In this document: positions 7,815 through 15,374 of the stretch, piece by piece | Numbering within the stretch: position 1 is the stretch's first letter | Layout: every line of letters starts with the position of its first letter | Assembly: GCF_943846705.1 (NCBI RefSeq) | Contig: NZ_OX044366.1 | Span: forward strand, 2,604,001-2,668,000 | Length of the DNA: 64,000 nucleotides | Reading direction: 5' to 3' | Origin: an uncultured Pseudomonas sp. | GTDB taxonomy: Bacteria > Pseudomonadota > Gammaproteobacteria > Pseudomonadales > Pseudomonadaceae | Position numbers and translations under genes: made by a program | The notes under the pieces: generated by a model | Databases searched by the model: none | The model's input: only the letters and a program-made list of their open reading frames with translations | Told to the model about the DNA's origin: nothing

Positions 7815-9011
7815 ATGAGTGAAGAAATCGAAGAATACAGCCCCGCAGGCGAAAAACTGCAGAAAGTCATGGCTCGTATGGGTCTGGCTTCACGCCGTGA
7901 AATCGAAGCTTGGATTACCGCTGGCCGCGTCAAGGTCAACGGCGCTGTCGCCAGCCTCGGTGTACGCGTTGACCTGCACGATGCGATTGCTGTCGATGGC
8001 AAGGTGATCCGCCGCGAAGAAGCTGCCGAAAGCGTGCGTCGCGTCATCATCTACAACAAGCCTGAAGGCGAGATCTGCACCCGTGACGACCCAGAAGGCC
8101 GTCCGACTGTATTTGATCGTCTGCCCCGGCCGAAAGATGGCCGCTGGATCAATATCGGTCGCCTCGACATCAATACCACCGGTCTGCTGATGTTCACCAC
8201 CGACGGTGAGTTGGCCAACCGTTTGATGCACCCGTCCTTCCAGATGGACCGCGAGTACGCGGTGCGCGTACGTGGCGAAGTCGACGAAGAGATGATCGAG
8301 CGCCTGAAGGCGGGCGTGATGCTCGAAGACGGCCCGGCCAAGTTCACCGACATCAAGGTCGCGCCGGGCGGTGTGGGCTTCAACCATTGGTACCACTGCG
8401 TGGTGATGGAAGGCCGTAACCGTGAAGTGCGTCGTCTGTGGGAATCCCAGGGCCTGGTGGTCAGCCGTCTGAAACGCGTGCGTTTTGGTCCGGTATTTAT
8501 CACTTCAGACCTGACCATGGGCCGCTGGCGCGAAATGAGCCAGCGCGAAGTCGACATCCTCAGCGAAGAAGTCGGCCTCAAGCCAGTGGCTTTGCCGGAT
8601 ATGAAAGAGAAAGCCCGCGACAAGATCGACCGCCTGCAGCGCAAATCGGCCAAGCCGGTGGGTCGTGCAGCGCGTCCGGAGCGCACCTTGCGCCCTGCCC
8701 ATGGCGGCGGTGCCGCGGCGGGTGATCAGGGTCGTGCGCGTCCTGTGCGTGATGAAGCCGCTGAGCGCGGCGAGCGGCCAGTGCGCACCCCGCGTGCGCC
8801 GCGTGACGATCAAAGCAAGGGTACCCCGGTTGCCGAGCGTCCGCGTGACGTCAACAAGAAGCGTCCGGCCAAACCGGGTGCACAGCGTCCAGGTGTTGGC
8901 TTAAGCGATCGCCCGTCGGGCAAGCCGGCCGGTGCGCCCGCCAAGCGTCGTAGCCAGCCGGCCCGCGATGGTCAGCGTCCTGGCTTCGGCCGCGGTCCTA
9001 AACCAGAGTAA
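7815..9011 (+). CDS. rluB: 23S rRNA pseudouridine synthase B
   Basis: Makes pseudouridine at position 2605 (E. coli numbering) of 23S rRNA. An S4 RNA-binding domain (GEKLQKVMARMGLASRREIE, residues 12-70) is followed by the RsuA-type catalytic domain with the active Asp118 in GRLDINTTGLL. Residues from about 280 to 398 form a Lys/Arg/Pro/Gly-rich tail without predicted fold. The ATG at 7815 follows GGGAGGTG closely; the frame is open upstream but lacks a ribosome site. A TATGCT box near 7749 may be its promoter -10. A strong terminator follows. Confidence 0.9.
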   Translation: MSEEIEEYSPAGEKLQKVMARMGLASRREIEAWITAGRVKVNGAVASLGVRVDLHDAIAVDGKVIRREEAAESVRRVIIYNKPEGEICTRDDPEGRPTVFDRLPRPKDGRWINIGRLDINTTGLLMFTTDGELANRLMHPSFQMDREYAVRVRGEVDEEMIERLKAGVMLEDGPAKFTDIKVAPGGVGFNHWYHCVVMEGRNREVRRLWESQGLVVSRLKRVRFGPVFITSDLTMGRWREMSQREVDILSEEVGLKPVALPDMKEKARDKIDRLQRKSAKPVGRAARPERTLRPAHGGGAAAGDQGRARPVRDEAAERGERPVRTPRAPRDDQSKGTPVAERPRDVNKKRPAKPGAQRPGVGLSDRPSGKPAGAPAKRRSQPARDGQRPGFGRGPKPE

Positions 9012-9030
9012 TTGGCTCGAGTGGATACGA

Positions 9031-9059
9031 AAAAGGCGACCTTTGGGTCGCCTTTTTTA
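9031..9059 (+). terminator. Rho-independent terminator after rluB
   Basis: An 11-base arm starting AAAAGGCGACC, loop TTTG, the matching arm and a run of T. It ends the trpS-scpAB-rluB transcript 20 bases after the rluB stop. The A-run on the 5' side may let it act in both directions, but the converging gene ends some 80 bases away. Confidence 0.9.
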
Positions 9060-9143
9060 TGATCTGCCTTCAATGGCGGTCGCTCTGCGGTCGTCGCTGC
9101 GTGACGTTAAAAATCCCTTCCGGTGAATTATCCGGCTGTGCGT

Positions 9144-10070
9144 TTAACCGGCCATCGACAGGCGGTTGCGGCCATCGCGCTTGGCGACAAACAGCGCGTT
9201 GTCGGCGCGACGCATCAGGCTGTCCATTGATTCGCCCGGCAGTAGGGTGGCGCAGCCGAGGCTGACCGACAGTTCGATGGCTTGGTTCTCTATCAGGCAC
9301 TGGATGCCGAGTACCGCTGTGCGCAGGCGTTCGCCGACCATCGACGCCGCTTCGCAGTTGGTGCTGGAGAGCAGCGCCATAAATTCTTCACCGCCGTAGC
9401 GGAACACCATGTCGATATTGCGCAAGCTGTCTTTCAGTGCGTTGGCAACGGCTTTGAGTGCCTGGTCGCCGACCATGTGCCCGTGGTTATCGTTAACCCG
9501 TTTGAAGTGATCAATATCGACCATCAGTATCGACAAGGGCTGCAGGGTGCGGCGGGCAATATCCACTTCGCGCTTGAGTGCCTGTTCCAGGGCGATACGG
9601 TTGCCGGTTTCAGTCAGCGGGTCGCGCAATGCACTTTGCAGGGCGGCGCGGTAGAGCAAGGCGTTGCGTAACGGAAACAGCAGGCTGGCCAGCAACGATT
9701 CCAGCTGGCCAAGCTCATCCTCACTGAAGCGCTGGTTGCGGCGGAACGTCAACTCGCCGAGGTACTCGCCTTGATGGTTCAGGCGGTAGCCGGCCGAGTG
9801 ACTGGAGCGTTCACCCAAATCCAGGCGCAGGTCGCAGGACGCCAGTTGGTAGCTCAGCGCGCCAAGGGGCACCAGGCGCTGCACTTCGCTGAAGAACAGC
9901 TCGAGAATGCGTTCGACTTCTAGAGAGGTTTGCAGGCGCAGGCTTAGCTGTTGGCGCAGTTGCGCCAGGCTGACCGGTTTCAGATTTTTTTGCAGGCGGC
10001 TGGCATAGCCAAGACGCTGCAGCTTGGCAGCATCGAAATCGATGGTGTTGGACGGGTTGTGCGGTGCCAT
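9144..10070 (-). CDS. GGDEF-domain diguanylate cyclase
   Basis: A 308-residue soluble protein. The C-terminal GGDEF domain (about 145-308) has LTETGNR, MVDIDHFKRVNDNHGH and the active-site loop GGEEF at 226-230, so cyclic-di-GMP synthesis is expected. A product-inhibition site RNID lies at 217-220, exactly five residues before the loop. The N-terminal ~130 residues look like a GAF-type sensor domain with no membrane helix. It corresponds in place and layout to the cytoplasmic cyclase encoded upstream of gyrA in P. aeruginosa (PA3177, from memory). It stands alone, converging on rluB. Confidence 0.85.
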   Translation of the reverse strand: MAPHNPSNTIDFDAAKLQRLGYASRLQKNLKPVSLAQLRQQLSLRLQTSLEVERILELFFSEVQRLVPLGALSYQLASCDLRLDLGERSSHSAGYRLNHQGEYLGELTFRRNQRFSEDELGQLESLLASLLFPLRNALLYRAALQSALRDPLTETGNRIALEQALKREVDIARRTLQPLSILMVDIDHFKRVNDNHGHMVGDQALKAVANALKDSLRNIDMVFRYGGEEFMALLSSTNCEAASMVGERLRTAVLGIQCLIENQAIELSVSLGCATLLPGESMDSLMRRADNALFVAKRDGRNRLSMAG

Positions 10071-10244
10071 GAAGCTCTACCTCTAGCGCTGTTCGCGACG
10101 TCTAGTAGAGGTAGAGCGAATATCGTGCCAATCTATTGGTGGTATTAAAAGTGCTTATATTTCATGTGCTTGTGTATTTTTAATAGGGCGGCCGGCAAGC
10201 TTTTGCCGGTTAAGTGGCGGGGCTGATGGCAATTGGCTGCCAGT

Positions 10245-10284
10245 CTCAGCGCTTGCCGCCGGTTTACCGGCGGCAAGCGCTGAG
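10245..10284. terminator. Perfect 18-bp inverted repeat (probable terminator or REP-like hairpin)
   Basis: Two exactly complementary 18-base arms separated by TTTA, starting two bases past the stop of the minus-strand dehydrogenase gene. There is no T-run on either side, so it may be an RNA-stabilising or REP-type hairpin rather than a classical terminator. A second, shorter GCCGGCAA...TTGCCGG hairpin lies at about 10191-10209. Confidence 0.65.
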
Positions 10285-10285
10285 G

Positions 10286-11026
10286 TTATTGTGCGTCAAA
10301 TGCCTGGCCATTGACGCCCGTGCTGTCCGGTCCCATCAAGTACAGGTAGATCGGCATGATTGCTTCGGGCAGCGGGTTGTTCGCCGGGTCTTCGCCTGGG
10401 TAGGCCTGGGCGCGCATGTCGGTGCGAGTGGCACCTGGGTTGATGCTGTTGGCGCGTACGTTACTGATGCCATCGACCTCATCGGCCAGTACCTGCATCA
10501 GGCCTTCGGTGGCGAACTTCGACACTGCGTAAGCGCCCCAGTAAGCGCGGCCCTTGCGGCCAACGCTGCTGGAGGTGAAGGCCACCGAGGCGTCCGTCGA
10601 GAGCTTCAGCAGCGGCAGCAGGGTGCTGGTGAGCATAAACATGGCGTTGACGTTGATCTGCATGACGCGCATGAAGTTATCCCCGGAGAGCTGCTCCAGC
10701 GGGGTGCGCGGGCCGATGATTGAGGCGTTGTGCAGCAGGCCGTCGAGCTTGCCAAATTCGCTTTCAATCATCGCCGCCAATTCGTCGTATTGGTGCGGTA
10801 GGGCGGTTTCCAGGTTAAACGGGATAACCGCGGCCTGAGGGTGGCCGGCGGCTTCGATGGCGTCGTACACCTGGCTGAGGTTTTCCTCGGTTTTACCCAG
10901 CAGCAGCACTGTGGCGCCGTGGGCGGCAAAGGTCTTGGCGGCGGTTGCGCCAATGCCACGGCCGGCACCGGTCACCAGAATTACCCGGCCCTTGAGCAGG
11001 TCGGGGCGAGCGGAGTAGTCAAACAT
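10286..11026 (-). CDS. yciK: YciK-family short-chain dehydrogenase/reductase
   Basis: A 246-residue classical SDR. The nucleotide-binding motif TGAGRGIG is at 19-26, HNAS at about 99, and the catalytic Y166-x-x-x-K170 in GAYAVSK. The ending (YLMGPDSTGVNGQAFDAQ) and overall sequence fit the YciK group, whose substrate is not established. The start at 11026 (MFDYSARPDLLKG) is preceded by GAGG; the frame stays open upstream but runs into the next gene. It is the last gene of a likely unit ubiG-mupP-yciK. Confidence 0.85.
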   Translation of the reverse strand: MFDYSARPDLLKGRVILVTGAGRGIGATAAKTFAAHGATVLLLGKTEENLSQVYDAIEAAGHPQAAVIPFNLETALPHQYDELAAMIESEFGKLDGLLHNASIIGPRTPLEQLSGDNFMRVMQINVNAMFMLTSTLLPLLKLSTDASVAFTSSSVGRKGRAYWGAYAVSKFATEGLMQVLADEVDGISNVRANSINPGATRTDMRAQAYPGEDPANNPLPEAIMPIYLYLMGPDSTGVNGQAFDAQ

Positions 11027-11084
11027 CAATAAAGCCTCATTTCTGTAGGTGCGGGCAGCGTTTGTGCGCCCCCGGCAAGCATTC

Positions 11085-11756
11085 TCAGCAGCCGCACAGG
11101 GCTCGGTCGAGCACGGCGCGCAATTCCAGTGGGTGGTCGACCACCACGTCGGCGCCCCAGTTGCGTGGGTTGTCCTGTGGGTGGATGTAGCCATAGGTCA
11201 CGGCGGCGGTTTTGCAGCCGGCGGCGCGGCCGGCCTCGATGTCACGCTCATCGTCACCGACAAACAGGGTGGCGGCCGGTTCTATGCCCATTTTGGCGCA
11301 GGCCAGCACGATCATCTCGGGGTCAGGTTTACTGCGGCTGACGTGGTCCGGGCAGATCAGTACCGCCGAGCGGGTTGCCAGGCCAAGCTGCTGCATGATT
11401 GGCTCGGCGTAGCGCACCGGCTTATTGGTCGCCACGCCCCAGATCAGCTTGGCCTGTTCGATCTCATTGAGCAGCTCAGCCATGCCATCGAAGGGCTTGG
11501 TCAGTACTGCGCAATGCGCCTGATAGCGCTCAAGAAACTCCAGGCGCAGCGCCTCAAAGCCTTCGGCGTCGGCTGTCAGGGCGAAGGTGGCCTCGACCAT
11601 CGCGCGTGCGCCGCCGGACACCTGGTCGCGGATCAGCTTGTCGGCTATCGGTGGTAAACCGCGCTCGGCGCGCATGGCCTGGCAGATGGCGATAAAGTCC
11701 GGGGCGCTGTCGAGCAGGGTACCGTCCATATCAAATAGAACTGCGCGTAAACGCAT
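11085..11756 (-). CDS. mupP: N-acetylmuramic acid 6-phosphate phosphatase, HAD family
   Basis: A HAD hydrolase with nucleophile Asp9 and Asp11 in LFDMDGTLLDS, a cap domain, KPDPEMI and GDDERDIEAG. MupP removes phosphate from MurNAc-6P in the cell-wall recycling route of pseudomonads that bypasses de novo UDP-MurNAc synthesis and affects fosfomycin tolerance. This identity rests on its place directly after ubiG, as in P. putida and P. aeruginosa; the sequence alone would also fit a phosphoglycolate phosphatase. GAGGAG sits over the ubiG end, about eight bases before ATG 11756; a GTG at 11765 overlapping the ubiG stop is less well placed. Confidence 0.8.
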   Translation of the reverse strand: MRLRAVLFDMDGTLLDSAPDFIAICQAMRAERGLPPIADKLIRDQVSGGARAMVEATFALTADAEGFEALRLEFLERYQAHCAVLTKPFDGMAELLNEIEQAKLIWGVATNKPVRYAEPIMQQLGLATRSAVLICPDHVSRSKPDPEMIVLACAKMGIEPAATLFVGDDERDIEAGRAAGCKTAAVTYGYIHPQDNPRNWGADVVVDHPLELRAVLDRALCGC

Positions 11757-11761
11757 GCCTC

Positions 11762-12460
11762 TCACTCCTCGCGCAGGGTCTGGATCATGTAGTTAACGTC
11801 AACATCGGCTTCCAGCTTGTAGCGTTTGCTCAGCGGGTTGTAGGTCAGGCCGATGATGTCTTTGACCTGCAGGCCGGCGTCACGGCTCCAAGCGCCCAGT
11901 TCGGAGGGGCGGATGAATTTCTTGAAGTCGTGGGTGCCGCGCGGTAGCAAACGCATCAGGTACTCGGCGCCGATGATGGCGAACAAGTAGGCCTTGGGGT
12001 TGCGGTTGATGGTGGAGAAAAACACCTGGCCGCCAGGCTTGACCATGCGGTAGCAGGCGCGGATTACCGAGGCTGGGTCCGGCACGTGTTCGAGCATTTC
12101 CAGGCAGGTGACCACATCGAATTGCTCGGGCATTTCTTCAGCCAGTGCTTCGGCGGTGATCTGCCTGTACTCGACGCTGACGCCGGACTCCAGCTGATGC
12201 AGTTGGGCTACGGCCAGCGGCGCTTCGCCCATGTCGATGCCGGTGACGGTCGCGCCGCGCTGGGCCATGGATTCGCTGAGGATGCCGCCGCCGCAGCCGA
12301 CATCAAGGACCTTCTTGCCGGCCAGGCCGACACGCTCGTCAATCCAATTGACGCGCAGCGGGTTGATGTCGTGCAGGGGTTTGAATTCGCTTTCGCGGTC
12401 CCACCAGCGGTGGGCAAGGGCTTCGAATTTGGCGATTTCGGCGTGGTCGACGTTGCTCAT
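11762..12460 (-). CDS. ubiG: Bifunctional 2-polyprenyl-6-hydroxyphenol / 3-demethylubiquinol O-methyltransferase
   Basis: A 232-residue SAM-dependent methyltransferase acting twice in ubiquinone synthesis. Motif I is VLDVGCGGGILSE near residue 50, and the family-specific start (HAEIAKFEALAHRWWDRESEFKPL, seen in part) and GTHDFKKFIRPSEL are present. Length and order are typical. It precedes mupP with a gap of only a few bases. Confidence 0.95.
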   Translation of the reverse strand: MSNVDHAEIAKFEALAHRWWDRESEFKPLHDINPLRVNWIDERVGLAGKKVLDVGCGGGILSESMAQRGATVTGIDMGEAPLAVAQLHQLESGVSVEYRQITAEALAEEMPEQFDVVTCLEMLEHVPDPASVIRACYRMVKPGGQVFFSTINRNPKAYLFAIIGAEYLMRLLPRGTHDFKKFIRPSELGAWSRDAGLQVKDIIGLTYNPLSKRYKLEADVDVNYMIQTLREE

Positions 12461-12595
12461 ATAAATCCCTGAATCAGGCTGCGGCGAGAGTGGGAGCGCA
12501 AGGTGCTCATGGTGCCAGTTTCGCCGGGTGGAGTGGCCGCCAGTTGGTCGGCCAATGTATGTCAGTTTGTCGCAGTGCGCATTGTGCGGGTGCGC

Positions 12596-13915
12596 TTATT
12601 TGCCGGCGATCTTCGCCCCCCAGGCGCGGGCGTTGGCGATGATCCGCTGTTCGTCCAGGCGTGTCAGGCTGCCGCCATCGAGTAATTGCTTGCCACCGAC
12701 CCACAGGTGTTCGACGCAGGCGCGTCCGCCGGCATACAACAGCTGCGAGACAGGATCGTAAACCGGTTGCTGGCCCAGGCCGGAGAGGTCGAACGCGGCA
12801 ATGTCGGCGGCCTTGCCCAGCTCCAGCGAGCCGATGTGCTCATCCAGGCCGAGGGCGCGCGCGCCGTTGAGGGTGGTCATGCGCAGGGCGCGATGGGCAT
12901 CCAGGGCGGTGGCCGAGCCGGCGACGGCCTTGGCCAGTAGCGCTGCAGTGCGGGTTTCGCCGAGCAGGTCCAGGTCGTTATTGCTCGCCGCGCCGTCGGT
13001 GCCGATGGCGACATTGACGCCTGCCTGCCAGAGCTTCTCCACCGGGCAGAAACCGCTGGCCAGCTTGAGGTTGGATTCCGGGCAATGGATCACGCTGGTG
13101 TTGCTTGCCACCAGCAAGGCCAGGTCTTCGTCATCAACCTGGGTCATGTGCACCGCCTGAAAGCGCGGGCCGAGCAGTTCCAGGCGTGCCAGGCGGGCCA
13201 GTGGTCGTTCGCCGCGTTGCTCCAGGCTCTGCTGCACTTCAAAAGCGCTTTCGTGTACATGCATGTGAATGCCGGCGTCCAGCTCGGCGGCCAGCATGCG
13301 GATGTTTTCCAGCTTGTCGTCGCTAACCGTGTAAGGCGCGTGGGGGCCGAAGGCGACTTTCAGGCGCGGGTGGTGCTTGAGGTCGCTGAACAGACTAAGG
13401 CCCTTGCGTAGCGCCTCGTCAGCATCGCGCGCGCCGGGGATGGGGAAGTCCAGCACGGGGATGGTGATTTGCGCGCGAATTCCGCTCTTGTGCACCAGCT
13501 GGCTGGCGACCTCCGGAAAGAAGTACATGTCCGAGAAGCAGCTGATACCGCCTTTGATCTGCTCGGCAATGGCCAGCTCGGTGCCGTCCTCAACAAACTG
13601 CTCATTGACCCATTTGGCTTCGGCCGGCCAGATGTGCTGTTCCAGCCAGGTCATCAGCGGCAAGTCATCGGCCAGGCCGCGAAACAGGGTCATGGCCGCG
13701 TGCCCGTGGGCGTTGACCAGGCCCGGGGTGAGCAGTCGGTCTGGCAGTTCAAGTACCTGCAGGGCGCTGTGTTTAAGGGCTTCGGCGCGGGGCGCAATTA
13801 GTGCGATGCGGCCGTCGCGGATGCCCAGGCCGTGGTTCAGTAGCACCACACCAGCAGGTTCGACCGGTACCAGCCAGGTGGGCAGGAGCAGGAGGTCGAG
13901 CGGGGCTTGGGGCAT
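12596..13915 (-). CDS. mtaD: 5'-methylthioadenosine / S-adenosylhomocysteine deaminase (TRZ/ATZ amidohydrolase)
   Basis: A 439-residue metal-dependent amidohydrolase. Metal ligands are visible in VNAHGHAAM, in HVHESAFEV, and in the terminal AIGTDGAASNNDLD. The P. aeruginosa counterpart next to mtnA deaminates methylthioadenosine to methylthioinosine, part of methionine salvage and clearing of a by-product of acyl-homoserine lactone synthesis. ATG 13915 has GGAAG eight bases upstream; ATG 13936 is an alternative. It is divergent from mtnA with 136 bases between, fitting shared regulation of the salvage pathway. Confidence 0.85.
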   Translation of the reverse strand: MPQAPLDLLLLPTWLVPVEPAGVVLLNHGLGIRDGRIALIAPRAEALKHSALQVLELPDRLLTPGLVNAHGHAAMTLFRGLADDLPLMTWLEQHIWPAEAKWVNEQFVEDGTELAIAEQIKGGISCFSDMYFFPEVASQLVHKSGIRAQITIPVLDFPIPGARDADEALRKGLSLFSDLKHHPRLKVAFGPHAPYTVSDDKLENIRMLAAELDAGIHMHVHESAFEVQQSLEQRGERPLARLARLELLGPRFQAVHMTQVDDEDLALLVASNTSVIHCPESNLKLASGFCPVEKLWQAGVNVAIGTDGAASNNDLDLLGETRTAALLAKAVAGSATALDAHRALRMTTLNGARALGLDEHIGSLELGKAADIAAFDLSGLGQQPVYDPVSQLLYAGGRACVEHLWVGGKQLLDGGSLTRLDEQRIIANARAWGAKIAGK

Positions 13916-14017
13916 GAGGGCGCTTCCGGCAGTCATCAGGACCGCGAGTTTATAGGGGAACGCCCTGGGCTTGAAGCGGCTGCGGCTGATCTGACGCGCC
14001 AGGTGAGGTGCTGTGCG

Positions 14018-14023
14018 TATAAT
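14018..14023 (+). promoter_or_regulatory. Candidate -10 box for mtnA
   Basis: A perfect TATAAT 28 bases before the mtnA start. The nearest -35-like box, CTGACG at 13991, is 21 bases away, wider than the ideal 17, so only the -10 is convincing. Confidence 0.45.
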
Positions 14024-14051
14024 GGCCGGCTTTTTTCGGTGGAGGTGTGTG

Positions 14052-15128
14052 ATGCGCGAGCAATTGCTAGCGGCAGAGAAGGTCAAGGCCATCGAGTGGC
14101 GTGACGGCGTTCTGCATCTGCTCGATCAGCGCGCGTTGCCCTTTGAGCAAACCTGGCTCAGCTACCACTCGGCCGCGGATGTCGCAGAGGCGATTCGCAA
14201 CATGGTGGTGCGCGGCGCGCCGGCCATCGGCATCAGTGCGGCCTATGCGATTGTTCTGGCGCTGCGTGCGCGCTTGCAGGCCGGCGGAGACTGGCGCGCT
14301 GCGCTGGAGGCGGACTTTCAGCTATTGGCCGATTCGCGGCCGACAGCAGTCAATCTGTTCTGGGCGCTCAAGTGCATGCGTGATCGGCTTGATCGGCTGA
14401 AAAGCAGCGATGACCCGCTGGCGCTGCTTGAGGCTACCGCCATCGGCATCCATCAGGGCGATCGCGAAGCCAACCTGACCATGGCTGAGTTGGGAGTCGA
14501 CTTGATTCGCCGTCATCAAGGTAATCAGCAAAACCTGCTGACCCACTGCAATGCCGGAGCGCTGGCCACGGGCGGCTTTGGCACCGCTTTGGGGGTTATT
14601 CGTGCAGCCTTCCACGATGGCTTGCTTGAGCGTGTGTATGCCGATGAAACCCGCCCCTGGTTACAGGGCTCGCGGCTGACTGCTTGGGAATTGGCGGAGG
14701 ATGGTATTCCGGTGACGGTAAGCGCCGACTCGGCCGCCGCGCACCTGATGAAAACCCGCGCTATCACCTGGGTAATCGTTGGAGCGGACCGCATTGCCGC
14801 CAATGGCGATGTGGCTAACAAAATCGGAACCTATCAATTAGCGGTGAATGCCATGCACCACGGTGTGCGTTTTATGGTGGTGGCGCCCAGTTCGACTATT
14901 GATATGGCCACCGAGCATGGTGACGACATCGTGCTGGAAGAGCGCGATGCCAGCGAGTTGCTTGAGCTGGGTGGAAAGCGTATCGCCGGCGAAGTGGATG
15001 CGCTGAATCCGGTGTTCGATGTGACTCCCGCTGACCTGATTGACTTTATCGTCACCGAGAAGGGCGTGGTGGATCGTCCGGATGCCGAGAAAATGGCGCA
15101 ATTGATGTGCCGCAAGCGTCTGCATTGA
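14052..15128 (+). CDS. mtnA: S-methyl-5-thioribose-1-phosphate isomerase
   Basis: A 358-residue enzyme of methionine salvage, related to eIF2B subunits. Conserved NMVVRGAPAIGISAAYA, HCNAGALATGGFGTALGV (catalytic Cys) and GADRIAANGDVANKIGTY (catalytic Asp) are present. ATG 14052 follows GGAGGTG. In pseudomonads methylthioinosine from the deaminase is phosphorolysed and rejoins the pathway as a ribose-type phosphate handled by this enzyme family; the neighbouring mtaD supports that. Confidence 0.93.
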   Translation: MREQLLAAEKVKAIEWRDGVLHLLDQRALPFEQTWLSYHSAADVAEAIRNMVVRGAPAIGISAAYAIVLALRARLQAGGDWRAALEADFQLLADSRPTAVNLFWALKCMRDRLDRLKSSDDPLALLEATAIGIHQGDREANLTMAELGVDLIRRHQGNQQNLLTHCNAGALATGGFGTALGVIRAAFHDGLLERVYADETRPWLQGSRLTAWELAEDGIPVTVSADSAAAHLMKTRAITWVIVGADRIAANGDVANKIGTYQLAVNAMHHGVRFMVVAPSSTIDMATEHGDDIVLEERDASELLELGGKRIAGEVDALNPVFDVTPADLIDFIVTEKGVVDRPDAEKMAQLMCRKRLH

Positions 15129-15374
15129 GTGTTGTCTATTGAACGCACGCATCCAGTCGCTGGACGGGCGCTGGGGATAGGTGCGGCGCGGCGATTGTGG
15201 TAAGCTCCGGCGGTTTTCGGGGGTGCCCGTTAGGGGGCTCCTACCTGCGCAGATACATGGCATAACTTATTGATTTGTCGTGAGTCGCTATGAGCCGCAA
15301 GGCACGGCGACAGGCTCTGCACCGTTCAGGACGAATGGCGCGGAGTTTCACCAGAAAAAGGAACAAGGCTACTC

